A stretch of DNA of 14,852 bases from Lachnospiraceae bacterium (GCA_009911175.1 QXWX01000135.1:1-14852); one strand, 5' to 3'. Counted from the stretch's first letter, positions 1-7,296 are shown. Made by a program: numbers and translations. Notes: a model not told the origin generated them from the letters alone.

Positions 1-75
1 CAGGGAGCCGGATGCGGGAAAGCTGCACGTCCGGTTCTGAGAGGGGTAAGCCCCGCAAGGGACTTACCTACTTAC
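1..75 (+). ncRNA. Group II intron, 3' end (domains V and VI), partial
   Basis: The first bases match the conserved end of bacterial group II introns. Domain V spans about 5-37: it opens with GAGCCGG, which carries the catalytic AGC triad at 6-8, has a GAAA-type loop at 18-21, and closes with CCGGTTC. Domain VI follows as a hairpin, GGTAAG (45-50) pairing with CTTACC (63-68), capped by a GCAA loop. An unpaired A at 62 is the expected branch point. The intron should end 7 to 13 bases after that A, between about 70 and 75. The reverse transcriptase and the rest of the intron lie left of the window. The exact 3' splice site cannot be fixed without the 5' end or an empty site. Confidence 0.85.
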
Positions 76-89
76 CAGTTACTGTTCAC
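72..89 (+). repeat. 18-bp dispersed motif at the intron 3' edge, copy 1
   Basis: TTACCAGTTACTGTTCAC lies exactly where the group II intron ends. It recurs with 16 of 18 bases identical at 3236-3253. It may be part of the intron's 3' exon target or of a dispersed non-coding repeat. Confidence 0.5.
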
Positions 90-107
90 ACCCTTTGGGC
101 GCTCCAG

Positions 108-149
108 TATCCAGCCTATTTTAAGTCGCCTTCGGTGAGAGGCTGGATA
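108..149 (+). repeat. Inverted repeat / hairpin downstream of the intron
   Basis: TATCCAGCCT (108-117) and AGGCTGGATA (140-149) form a perfect 10-bp stem around a 22-base loop that contains CTTCGG. No T-run follows, so it is not a typical intrinsic terminator. It could be part of an old terminator or of the intron's insertion context. The rest of 150-230 holds nothing I can assign. Confidence 0.5.
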
Positions 150-234
150 TTATGGCAAATGTTACTTTACTGACCGGACGCCGTGCAGCAGCCGCGGGCT
201 TCGCAAGCGAAACGCAATGTCCTGCGACTGCTTT

Positions 235-300
235 TGTCAGATTTTGCATTGTGCCATGTCATGTTTTATACTGTGGATTTTCCATTCCAGATGCTATACT
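235..300 (+). promoter_or_regulatory. Promoter and predicted AraC half-sites of the GH43 gene
   Basis: A TATACT -10 box lies at 295-300. A poor -35 (TGTGGA, 272-277) sits 17 bases before it, which suits an activator-dependent promoter. Two TGTCA half-sites start at 235 and 257, exactly 22 bp apart, and the nearer one starts 38 bp before the -10. The symporter promoter at 4455-4520 has the same spacings and the same -10, although the spacer sequence differs. I infer binding by the AraC-family protein encoded at 3312-4355. Confidence 0.65.
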
Positions 301-326
301 GATTAAAAAAAGGAGGCCGCAAAAAA

Positions 327-1751
327 ATGAAATATTTCAAGAATATGAGAAACCCTGTACTACCGTTGGAATACCATGTGCCGGACAGCGAGGCGCATGT
401 GATGCCGGACGGGAAGCTCTACATCTACGGAAGCTTCGACGACCGGGAGGATGTATTCTGCAGTGAAAAATATCACGTTGTATCCACGCCGGATATGGAA
501 CACTGGACGGTCCATGACGTCTCGTTCACCGGGCAGCAGGTTCCCTGGTTCAACAATCCCGAAGCGCCGAAGTACCCCGGGATCGACTGGTCGAGGCCCA
601 CGCCCTTTATCCGGAAAATGCTGGAAGCTGCCCAGGAAAACGGCGATGACATGAAGGAAAAATTTGAACAGGACGGCGAAAAAGAGAAACCTGCATTGCT
701 GTTCGCGCCGGATTGCTTGGAGCATGACGGAACCTATTATCTCTACTTCTGTATGCCCGATGACAGCGAAGGCGTGGCGGTTTCCAACCATCCGGAGGGT
801 CCGTTTACGAACCCGGTACAGCTTCCCTGCGGCGGGATCGACCCGGCCGTTTTCATTGACGATGACGGGCAGGCTTACTATTACTGGGGACAATTATTTT
901 CTCACGGCGTCAGACTGAATCCGGACATGGTATCATTTGACCCGGACGGAATCCGGGACGATCTGGTCACGGAGGAGGAGCATTTCTTCCATGAGGGCTC
1001 CTCTATGCGGAAGATCGGGGATACCTATTATTATGTGTACGCCGATATGGAGCGGGGGAAACCCACGTCCCTCGGCTATTCCACAGGCAAGTCGCCGCTT
1101 GGGCCGTTTACCTACCGGGGGATCATCATCGACAACGACGGCTGCGACCCTGCAAGCTGGAACAATCATGGTTCCATCGAATGCGTCAACGGGCAGTGGT
1201 ATGTGTTTTACCACCGCTGCAGCCGGGGCGTGCGGCAGCACCGGAGGCTCTGCGTCGAGCCGGTCACGATCCATCCGGACGGAACCATTGATGAAGTAAA
1301 GATGACCTCCCAGGGGGCCGGAGCGCCGTTTGCGCCAGGGGAAAGGATATACGGCTATCAGGCCTGCGGGCTGAAAGGGACGGTATATATTGGAGCTGAG
1401 GACGCGGCGAGACAAAACAACGTTTTACCGGAAACGGAGACAGCCTCCGAAGCCGGAACAGGCAGTGTATATCCGGAAAAACTCACCTGCGTCTCACCGG
1501 GGGATGAAATCATCTTCCGCTATGTGAAAAAGGACACCCCATGGTCTGGGATAGAATGTACCTGCGCCGGGAGCGGAAGGCTGCAGGTGTTTCTGGATGA
1601 TGTGGCGGCGGGAACCGTGGCGGCCGAAGGAGCGCCAGGAAGCATCCAGACCGTGTCTGCCGGAATCTCGGCGCCGGCGGGAGAGTGCGAGCTGAAACTG
1701 AAAGCAGAAGAGACCGACGGACTGGAGATCATGGAGATCGTATTATACTGA
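327..1751 (+). CDS. GH43 family glycosidase with C-terminal CBM6-like domain
   Basis: A 474-residue enzyme of glycoside hydrolase family 43, the five-bladed beta-propeller family of inverting arabinosidases, xylosidases and galactosidases. The catalytic trio is visible. D20, just before the AHVMPDGKLYIYGS stretch, is the likely base. D172 in GGIDPAVFIDDDG is the pKa-tuning aspartate. E223 in HEGSSMRK is the acid. WNNHGSIE (278-285) supplies the conserved histidine. The propeller ends near residue 335. Residues about 390-474 look like a CBM6-type beta-sandwich. No signal peptide is seen, so the protein is probably cytoplasmic and acts on imported oligosaccharides. The ATG is set by AGGAGG at 311-316. 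The substrate cannot be named from sequence. It lies alone, but its promoter resembles that of the symporter operon, suggesting one regulon. Confidence 0.9.
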   Translation: MKYFKNMRNPVLPLEYHVPDSEAHVMPDGKLYIYGSFDDREDVFCSEKYHVVSTPDMEHWTVHDVSFTGQQVPWFNNPEAPKYPGIDWSRPTPFIRKMLEAAQENGDDMKEKFEQDGEKEKPALLFAPDCLEHDGTYYLYFCMPDDSEGVAVSNHPEGPFTNPVQLPCGGIDPAVFIDDDGQAYYYWGQLFSHGVRLNPDMVSFDPDGIRDDLVTEEEHFFHEGSSMRKIGDTYYYVYADMERGKPTSLGYSTGKSPLGPFTYRGIIIDNDGCDPASWNNHGSIECVNGQWYVFYHRCSRGVRQHRRLCVEPVTIHPDGTIDEVKMTSQGAGAPFAPGERIYGYQACGLKGTVYIGAEDAARQNNVLPETETASEAGTGSVYPEKLTCVSPGDEIIFRYVKKDTPWSGIECTCAGSGRLQVFLDDVAAGTVAAEGAPGSIQTVSAGISAPAGECELKLKAEETDGLEIMEIVLY

Positions 1752-1779
1752 GCGCCGGCAAGATAAATCTGCCGCTCAG
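1748..1779 (+). terminator. Hairpin over the stop codon of the GH43 gene (possible terminator)
   Basis: CTGAG (1748-1752) pairs with CTCAG (1775-1779), and an inner CGGC...AGAT/ATCT...GCCG stem with one bulged A fills the interior. The TGA stop lies inside the left arm. No T-run follows, so a terminator role is only possible. Confidence 0.35.
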
Positions 1780-1856
1780 TATCACAGGATGCGTACAGCC
1801 GCATAAGGAAAACAGCAGCCCATTGCCGCAGACAATTCAAAATGCGGCCTGAGTTA

Positions 1857-1885
1857 CAGGTCACGCCCGGTGAAGGTGTGACCTG
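1857..1885. terminator. Inverted repeat between convergent genes
   Basis: CAGGTCAC (1857-1864) and GTGACCTG (1878-1885) form a perfect 8-bp stem with a 13-base loop between two convergent genes. This is where a bidirectional terminator is expected, but neither side has a clear T-run. Confidence 0.4.
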
Positions 1886-1895
1886 CAACGATTGA

Positions 1896-3113
1896 CTACC
1901 CCGCTGTGGAATTGATTATTGCATCAATCAGATTTTGAATACTTTGTTCTAATTTTTCATTTCCCCAGCCCAATTCCCATTCTTCGTTTGTGCCGGAATC
2001 AGAGATGATATAGATACCTGTTGCCTTGCAAGAACGAAATTTAGCAGTCGTAAACAATCCGGCTCCCTCCATTTCAACACATTTAGCACCTTTTTCCTCA
2101 TAATACCGAATACTCCAATCCGTTTCCACATATCCCGCATCAGTGGTCCAGTGATAGCCTCTATGATATTTCAGCCCCGCCATATCCATCTCTTTGCATA
2201 AAGCTTCCGTTAATTCTTTTGATGTTTCTATAATCTCATCATGAAATCCATACAATCCAGCAATGGCTGTATCATGAAAAGCGCCATTGGAAATGACATA
2301 TTCTCCAATCCTTGTACCAATCCTTCCTCCGGCAAAACCAACATGGATTAATTCTTTCACCCCGGCTGCAAATAAATCTTCTGCTTGTGTCGCTATCCCT
2401 GGAGAGCACATTTCACCTTTTACAAACCCAATTTGGGTATTGTGAGTCATCACATAAAGTTCACCGCCAACTTGATATTTTAATGCACCAACATTTCTCG
2501 CAAGCGTTGTGTCATATAAGCTATCCGCTAAGAGATACACGCGGGACGGTATCTTGCTTCTAAGCTCATCATAATTAAGACCCTGCAATTCGCACTCTTT
2601 TTTTACAAGTTGGACAGGCGCGTTATAAACCTCTGGATCAATGTCAAAATGTCTTTTTTGCATAACCTCATAAGAAAGTATCTTTCCATTTGCCACTGGA
2701 TAATCTACATGCGTCTTTTGTACGTAATGCCTTTTCCTGTAGAATTCTCCTGCGGGTAATGATGCCTCTATTTCAACACTTCCGTGGCTTTTAATTATTT
2801 CATTTTCCAGGTAGTCCATAAGTGCGGAACCAATTCCTGCCCCCTGATGTTCAGGAAGCACATATACTCTTGAAATACGATTTCCCTCAATAGTGCCTGT
2901 ACCTGCGATCGTTTCCCCATGTGTGATCACATAGGTCTTTTCTTCTGAAATATCTTTTTCAATATTAGCCAATTGATGCAGTTCCAAAAAAAAGCAAACT
3001 ACTTCTTCCGGATAATAGTTCGTATAGATCTCTCGAATCGTAGTACTTACAATATCCGTGATAATTTTCGCCTGTTCCTTTTTCGCTTTATGTATCATTC
3101 TTTTATTGCTCAT
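1896..3113 (-). CDS. GNAT acetyltransferase fused to nucleoside phosphorylase
   Basis: A 405-residue two-domain protein. Residues about 10-150 are a GNAT acetyltransferase: SRVYVLPEHQGAGIGSALMD (81-100) is the acetyl-CoA pyrophosphate loop with the Q-x-x-G-x-G signature. Residues about 160-400 are a PNP/UDP-family nucleoside phosphorylase: GFAGG (259-263) as phosphate/ribose loop, TTDAGY (323-328), VEMEGAGLF (346-354) with the ribose-binding M-E pair, and SDSG (371-374) with the base-binding aspartate. The phosphorylase half splits a nucleoside with phosphate into base and sugar phosphate. What the GNAT half acetylates is unknown, and the pairing suggests a linked small-molecule modification or detoxification. 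It has its own promoter (TTGATT-17-TAAAAT) and AAGGA site, stands as a single-gene unit, and is AT-richer than its neighbours. Both domains look intact. Confidence 0.85.
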   Translation of the reverse strand: MSNKRMIHKAKKEQAKIITDIVSTTIREIYTNYYPEEVVCFFLELHQLANIEKDISEEKTYVITHGETIAGTGTIEGNRISRVYVLPEHQGAGIGSALMDYLENEIIKSHGSVEIEASLPAGEFYRKRHYVQKTHVDYPVANGKILSYEVMQKRHFDIDPEVYNAPVQLVKKECELQGLNYDELRSKIPSRVYLLADSLYDTTLARNVGALKYQVGGELYVMTHNTQIGFVKGEMCSPGIATQAEDLFAAGVKELIHVGFAGGRIGTRIGEYVISNGAFHDTAIAGLYGFHDEIIETSKELTEALCKEMDMAGLKYHRGYHWTTDAGYVETDWSIRYYEEKGAKCVEMEGAGLFTTAKFRSCKATGIYIISDSGTNEEWELGWGNEKLEQSIQNLIDAIINSTAG

Positions 3114-3175
3114 CCCTATATTCCTTTCCGATCCGCGGAATGTCTTCTTTTACATACTGCGGCACAGCTGGAAAT

Positions 3176-3204
3176 ATTTTAGAACAATACAGCAAAAAAA
3201 TCAA
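3176..3204 (-). promoter_or_regulatory. Promoter of the GNAT-phosphorylase gene
   Basis: On the minus strand TTGATT (3204-3199) is followed after 17 bases by TAAAAT (3181-3176). The start codon lies about 65 bases downstream. This is a good sigma-A-type match. Confidence 0.6.
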
Positions 3205-3235
3205 TGAAGTGTTTTCTTTTTTGACAGAACGATTT

Positions 3236-3253
3236 TTACCGGTTACTATTCAC
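3236..3253 (+). repeat. 18-bp dispersed motif, copy 2
   Basis: TTACCGGTTACTATTCAC differs from the copy at 72-89 in only two positions. No intron lies next to this copy. It directly precedes the hairpin at 3256-3279. Confidence 0.5.
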
Positions 3254-3255
3254 GG

Positions 3256-3279
3256 TGCCTTGCGCCCTGCTGCAAGGCA
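3256..3279 (-). terminator. Hairpin downstream of the AraC-family gene (possible terminator)
   Basis: TGCCTTGC (3256-3263) and GCAAGGCA (3272-3279) form a perfect 8-bp stem with an 8-base loop, about 30 bases past the end of the regulator gene. No T-run follows on the minus strand, so it could instead be part of a dispersed repeat together with the adjacent 18-bp motif. Confidence 0.4.
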
Positions 3280-3311
3280 TCCGTCTTTAGCATGGACAAG
3301 CACTATATGAC

Positions 3312-4355
3312 CTATTTTTGCTCCCGGTATTCCGCCGGAGTCATCCCATAATATTTCTTGAAAATCTGCCGGAAATTCCCGGAATCCATATACCCCAGCT
3401 CCTCCGCAATGGCCGAGACGGAAAGCTTCGGATTCATCAGCAGCCGTGCGGCCTGCTTCATTTTCAGCTTCTGGATATTCTGGCTGAAGCTCATTCCGGT
3501 GCAGCTCCTAATGATTCGCTGGATCTGCCGCTCGCTGTAATTGAAGAAATCCGCCAGCTCTTTCAAAGAGATCGTCGTATAATTTTCCTGCATATATTTC
3601 AAAATGAATACTACATTTTCATCATGCCCCTGGGAGTCCGCCTCCGGCACGATCACGTTGGAGCCGTGGTTGCGGAGCAGGACGATAAAAAACGCACCCA
3701 CGATGTTATTCAGGAAACGCTCCTTATACTGATGATTTTTCAGAAATTCCCGGTAAGCATAGAATACAAAATCAAAGACCTCCGGATCCCCGCCCGTGCG
3801 GAAAAACAGGTAAGGGTGAGTTTTCGAATGATACAGCGTATGTGTAAAAAAATCCGACAGCACGTCATTATCGGATAATACCCCGAAAAATACTTTTTCG
3901 AAGGTGCTGGTCCTCAGCACGATATTGATGATGATGCAGTCATCCGAAAATGCACTGATGGCATGTACAGTCTCCGGGGCTATGATGCAGATGTCGCCCT
4001 TACACATATGCAGCTCCTGATCCTGGATGTAGTTGACCGCCTGTCCCTCCACCACGCAGACCACCTCCAGGAAGGAATGGGAATGCCAGTTGGCGGGAAG
4101 GTAGCGCAGGTGCCGGTACAGCTCCGTATCAAATCCGCTGCGGAAGAACAGCTCCTCCTCCAGACGGTTTTCCAGAAGCTTATTCGGAAAGGAGTTGCCG
4201 GATTTTTGTGCGGCCAGCTTTAAGATATCACTCACATATTCACCGGAATGGGGGAGCTGCAGGTTCCGCTCCGGAAATTGTTCGTGAAGCTGCTTGAAGG
4301 TATTTTCCACGGGGATCATTTTTATCTGCTGTGGAAATGCGTCTTTGAATGTCAT
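3312..4355 (-). CDS. AraC-family transcriptional regulator with cupin sensor domain
   Basis: 347 residues. A cupin sugar-sensing domain occupies about 84-140, with WHSHSFLEVV (90-99) and the later PETVH carrying the typical metal or ligand histidines. The C-terminal 100 residues hold the two helix-turn-helix motifs of the AraC family: ISLKELADFFNYSERQIQR, then LSVSAIAEELGYMDSGNFRQ followed by FKKYYGMTPAEYR. AAGGAG seven bases upstream fixes the ATG. The gene is divergent from the symporter/GH43 operon and next to a second GH43 gene, so it is most likely their local activator responding to a sugar. Its own promoter (TTGACA-17-TTATAC) lies inside the shared operator, with one half-site between -35 and -10, suggesting self-repression. 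Confidence 0.92.
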   Translation of the reverse strand: MTFKDAFPQQIKMIPVENTFKQLHEQFPERNLQLPHSGEYVSDILKLAAQKSGNSFPNKLLENRLEEELFFRSGFDTELYRHLRYLPANWHSHSFLEVVCVVEGQAVNYIQDQELHMCKGDICIIAPETVHAISAFSDDCIIINIVLRTSTFEKVFFGVLSDNDVLSDFFTHTLYHSKTHPYLFFRTGGDPEVFDFVFYAYREFLKNHQYKERFLNNIVGAFFIVLLRNHGSNVIVPEADSQGHDENVVFILKYMQENYTTISLKELADFFNYSERQIQRIIRSCTGMSFSQNIQKLKMKQAARLLMNPKLSVSAIAEELGYMDSGNFRQIFKKYYGMTPAEYREQK

Positions 4356-4409
4356 GCTCTTGCTCCTTATGATTTCGGTGGGGGGAACAGTTAACGGATC
4401 GTGTTACAA

Positions 4410-4438
4410 GTATAAAATACGACATCATGGATTGTCAA
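4410..4438 (-). promoter_or_regulatory. Promoter of the AraC-family gene
   Basis: On the minus strand a perfect -35 TTGACA (4438-4433) is followed after 17 bases by TTATAC (4415-4410). The CGACATC half-site at 4420-4426 falls inside the spacer, a position suited to repression. Confidence 0.75.
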
Positions 4439-4481
4439 TTACGACACGAGAGGATGTCGAAAAACCCATCTATGCGTGTCG
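4420..4481 (+). promoter_or_regulatory. Four-half-site dyad operator for the AraC-family regulator
   Basis: Two CGACA half-sites face one way (CGACATC 4420-4426, CGACACG 4442-4448) and two the other way (GATGTCG 4453-4459, CGTGTCG 4475-4481). Members of each pair are exactly 22 bp apart and the whole array is symmetric about 4450.5. A spacing of two helical turns between direct repeats is typical of AraC-type binding. The left pair overlaps the regulator's promoter and the right pair ends just before the symporter's -35 region. Confidence 0.7.
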
Positions 4482-4491
4482 CCGGAGACTC

Positions 4492-4520
4492 TGTTTTTCA
4501 GAGGATTCCCCTGCTATACT
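4492..4520 (+). promoter_or_regulatory. Promoter of the symporter/GH43 operon
   Basis: TATACT at 4515-4520 is the -10. The -35 (TGTTTT, 4492-4497) is poor, which fits a need for activation. The nearer TGTC half-site begins 38 bp before the -10, as in the promoter at 235-300. Confidence 0.6.
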
Positions 4521-4626
4521 TGACCCATCACAGGAAAACAGCGGCGAGTGCAGAAAGCCTGTCTGCGGGAAGCTACCCGGGGAAATCGCACAGTCCGCGT
4601 GAAAAATCAGGAAGAGAGGTAAGAAA

Positions 4627-6006
4627 ATGGAAAAGATGCACAAGACTACATTTGCTGAAAAGCTGGGTTACGGACTGGGGGAACTGCCGGGGACAATGAA
4701 TGCCATCCTGGGAGCGGTCCTGACCATGTTTTACACGGACAGCGTAGGTCTGGCGGCGGGGATGGTCGGAACGATGTTTTTTATCTCCCGTTTATTTGAC
4801 GGGATCTCCGACCTGCTTGCGGGAAGCCTGATCGACCGGACGAGGACCAGGTGGGGGAAGGCAAGACCCTGGCTGCTATGGATGAGCGTGCCAACAGGTC
4901 TGGCACTGGCACTGATCTTCTGGATTCCGGCAAATGGATCCGACACCATGAAGATGATCTATGCATTTGTGACATACAACCTGTTTATATCCGTCTTATA
5001 TACGATCGTAGGCGTGGCGAAAAATGCGCTGATGCCGCTGATGACACAGGACGGTCCAAGCCGTGGCGCGCTGGCAAGATATTCCCTGATCTTTGGTCTG
5101 GGCGGTACGATCCTTGGAATATCCGTGACCTTTCCGTTTTTGTTTGCATTGGGCGGAGACCTGAAAGCATGGAGGACGATCTTCATCGTTTACGGTATCA
5201 TTACGACGGTTGGGCTTCTGCTCTCCTTTGCCCTGACAAAAGAGCATGTGCAGTCTGTTGAATCGGCTGCGAAAAAAGAGGAGAACATGTCGCTTGTAGA
5301 AAGCGTTAAGAACTTTGTACAGAATAAATATTTTATCTTTGCACTTGCAATGACCGTTTTCGTAAACTTTGCGGTACAGATCAATTCCGGTTCGCAGACC
5401 TATTTTTACACCTATGTAATGAATGATGTGATGTTGACCACATCGCTGAATATGGTGAACCTGATCCCGACGATCCTTGGCATCATGTTCCTATCCGGCC
5501 TTTCTCTGAAATTCTTTGGAAAGAAGAAAAGCATTTACATCGGAGCGACAGGGCAGATCCTTGGAAATATCCTGCGCGGGATCGCCGCACTGACAGCGAA
5601 TGTACCGGTGCTTGCAGTGGGAACCGTGATCAGTGCGCTTGCAACCGGCCCCCTGTCCGTACCGATCAACACACTGGTGGCGGATGCGGTGGATTACGGC
5701 GAATATCTGACCAACAAGCGGATAGAGGGAATGGGCTCAGCAATCGTTTCTTTTTCTCAGAAGATCAGCAACGGACTGGCGGCAGGCATGGTGGGATGGA
5801 TCCTCGCACTGACTGGCTACGTTGCAAATGAAGCGCAGAATTCCGCGACCGTTTTTGGGATTTCCTTCATGTTCGCATGGCTTCCGGTGATCCTGCTGGT
5901 GATCGTGATCCTCAGCTTTAAGGTCGTGTACAAATATGATGAAGAGGAAGCAGAGGTGCTGGCGGAATTAGCAAGAAGGAAAGAAGAGAATCGCAGTGAA
6001 AAGTAA
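4627..6006 (+). CDS. GPH-family sugar:cation symporter (MFS)
   Basis: A 459-residue, roughly 12-helix membrane transporter of the glycoside-pentoside-hexuronide:cation symporter family, the group that includes MelB and XynB-like permeases. The N-terminal AEKLGYGLGELPGTMN stretch and DRTRTRWGKARPWLLW (70-85), the conserved loop between helices 2 and 3, are diagnostic. A second family block follows later, around DAVDYGEYLTNKRIEGM. It imports a glycoside or oligosaccharide with Na+ or H+; the substrate is presumably the product handled by the two GH43 enzymes. The start is supported by AGAGAGG ten bases upstream. It is the first gene of an operon with the GH43 gene at 6077. A second, inactivated copy lies at 13078-14175. 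Confidence 0.93.
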   Translation: MEKMHKTTFAEKLGYGLGELPGTMNAILGAVLTMFYTDSVGLAAGMVGTMFFISRLFDGISDLLAGSLIDRTRTRWGKARPWLLWMSVPTGLALALIFWIPANGSDTMKMIYAFVTYNLFISVLYTIVGVAKNALMPLMTQDGPSRGALARYSLIFGLGGTILGISVTFPFLFALGGDLKAWRTIFIVYGIITTVGLLLSFALTKEHVQSVESAAKKEENMSLVESVKNFVQNKYFIFALAMTVFVNFAVQINSGSQTYFYTYVMNDVMLTTSLNMVNLIPTILGIMFLSGLSLKFFGKKKSIYIGATGQILGNILRGIAALTANVPVLAVGTVISALATGPLSVPINTLVADAVDYGEYLTNKRIEGMGSAIVSFSQKISNGLAAGMVGWILALTGYVANEAQNSATVFGISFMFAWLPVILLVIVILSFKVVYKYDEEEAEVLAELARRKEENRSEK

Positions 6007-6032
6007 ATGAGGAATCTGTCAATTTTATATCA

Positions 6033-6056
6033 GGCATCTGGTTTCGGCCAGATGCT
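6033..6056 (+). promoter_or_regulatory. Intercistronic UUCG hairpin, copy 1
   Basis: Bases 33-42 and 47-56 of this stretch (6033-6042 with 6047-6056) form a 10-bp stem, including two G-T wobbles, capped by TTCG. It lies between symporter and GH43, just before the GAGGAGG ribosome binding site. The same structure is kept at 14246-14269 with compensating changes. No T-run follows, so processing, mRNA stability or partial attenuation is more likely than full termination. Confidence 0.65.
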
Positions 6057-6076
6057 GCTATACGAGGAGGACACTT

Positions 6077-7138
6077 ATGTATCATTCCATCACACCCGGC
6101 CGGGTCTGGCTTGACACCGACGGAAACCGGATTCAGGCACACGGGGGCAGTATCATAACGGTAGGGGACACATTTTACTGGTACGGAGAAAATAAGGAAA
6201 AGACGACCGGAAAGGATCACATCTGGCACTGGGGCGTGCGCTGTTATTCCTCCAAGGATCTGTACAATTGGAAAAATGAGGGGATCATCATTCCGCCGGA
6301 TCCGGAGGACACATCGTCGCCGCTCCATCCCGCAGCCATGATGGACCGACCCCACATCATTTACAATGAAAAAACAAAAAAATACACGGTATGGCTGAAA
6401 ATTATGGGAGAGACGCCCTGCTTTGCGGTGCTGACAGTAGATTCTATTTTAGGCCCCTATATGATGGTGAATCCGAGGCTGAACCCCTGCGGGCTGGAGG
6501 TCGGGGACTTCGATCTGCAGGTGGACCCGGAGACAAAGAAGGGCTATCTCATCAGCCAGAAATCTCATACCTGTATCTACGTGGCAGAGCTTAATGAGGA
6601 GTATACGGATACGACAGGAACCTATACGGAACATTTTCCGCATACGGCGCCGCCGGAGGCACGGGAAGCGCCTGTGCATTTTATCCGGAACGGACTGCAC
6701 TATCTCATTACGTCCGGTACGACCGGATATTACTCCAACCCGTCGGAGGCGGCAAAGGCGGCGGACTGGAACGGCCCTTATGAGATGTTGGGAGATCCCC
6801 ATGTGGATGACAGCTCGAAGACCTCCTTCAATTCCCAGATCACTTCTGTGTTCCGCCATCCGGGGAAGAAGGATCTGCATATCGCGCTGGCGGACCGTTG
6901 GAAGCCGGAGATCTGCCGGATGGAGGGCTACGCGACCGGGGAATATTCTGACCGGATCCAGGAAAAATTCCGTCGGATCTTTGACCCGGAAGTGGAATTT
7001 GTTTTTACGGAAGAGGATGCAAAGGATATGAAGATCAATTCGTCGGTCTCCGATTATGTATGGCTCCCGCTGAAATTCGACGGGGACCAGGTAAGGATCG
7101 AATGGCGGGATGAGTGGACGATTGAAGAGTATGAATAA
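6077..7138 (+). CDS. GH43-like enzyme, exo-beta-1,3-galactanase type (subfamily 24-like)
   Basis: 353 residues, a single beta-propeller without signal peptide. The opening LDTDGNRIQAHGGSI (12-26) followed by FYWYGENK (33-40) and the CYSSKDLYNWKNEGI segment is the hallmark of the GH43 subfamily 24 exo-beta-1,3-galactanase type. E197 in EAPVHF is the likely acid. E38 sits at the conserved substrate glutamate. The usual N-terminal base aspartate is missing; in characterised relatives a glutamine replaces it, here probably Q254 in FNSQIT. It would release galactose from imported beta-1,3-galactan or arabinogalactan fragments, but the substrate is inferred from family only. It starts 70 bases after the symporter gene, behind GAGGAGG, so it belongs to that operon. 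A broken copy lies at 14290-14846. Confidence 0.85.
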   Translation: MYHSITPGRVWLDTDGNRIQAHGGSIITVGDTFYWYGENKEKTTGKDHIWHWGVRCYSSKDLYNWKNEGIIIPPDPEDTSSPLHPAAMMDRPHIIYNEKTKKYTVWLKIMGETPCFAVLTVDSILGPYMMVNPRLNPCGLEVGDFDLQVDPETKKGYLISQKSHTCIYVAELNEEYTDTTGTYTEHFPHTAPPEAREAPVHFIRNGLHYLITSGTTGYYSNPSEAAKAADWNGPYEMLGDPHVDDSSKTSFNSQITSVFRHPGKKDLHIALADRWKPEICRMEGYATGEYSDRIQEKFRRIFDPEVEFVFTEEDAKDMKINSSVSDYVWLPLKFDGDQVRIEWRDEWTIEEYE

Positions 7139-7208
7139 ATGCACGGGACCGAAGCAATAACAAAAAAACAGCCTGTGCATGTGGCTGACTTGCAAAAAAC
7201 TGTTTCTA

Positions 7209-7277
7209 TCCCTTAAACTGACCAAGATACCCTTAAAAACATGCCGATTTTAAGGGAATCCTGGTCGGTTTAAGGGA
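7209..7277. repeat. Four-box TTTAAGGGA dyad downstream of the Fic gene
   Basis: Boxes start at 7209 (TCCCTTAAA), 7229 (ACCCTTAAA), 7249 and 7269 (both TTTAAGGGA), at intervals of exactly 20 bp. The first two are inverted relative to the last two, and the array is symmetric about 7243. The sequence between outer and inner boxes is also largely complementary, giving a stem of almost 30 bp. It lies between the convergent GH43 and Fic genes. It may act as a protein-binding array and perhaps also as a hairpin terminator, although no T-run adjoins it. Confidence 0.75.
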
Positions 7278-7296
7278 ATACTCACTCCAGAAGAAC

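Noticed and set aside
360..893. 177-residue minus-strand open frame inside the GH43 gene
   Set aside because: It is antisense to a clearly conserved GH43 coding region, has no ribosome binding site and no recognisable domain. The same applies to 933-1415.
6449..7225. 258-residue minus-strand open frame over the subfamily-24-like gene
   Set aside because: It is an arginine-rich antisense reading of a conserved gene in GC-rich DNA, and the plus-strand frame carries the family motifs.
7209..7277. Calling the TTTAAGGGA dyad a plain intrinsic terminator
   Set aside because: No T-run adjoins either arm, the boxes repeat at exact 20-bp steps, and a matching array lies at the Fic promoter, so a binding-site array explains it better. 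A secondary terminator role stays possible.
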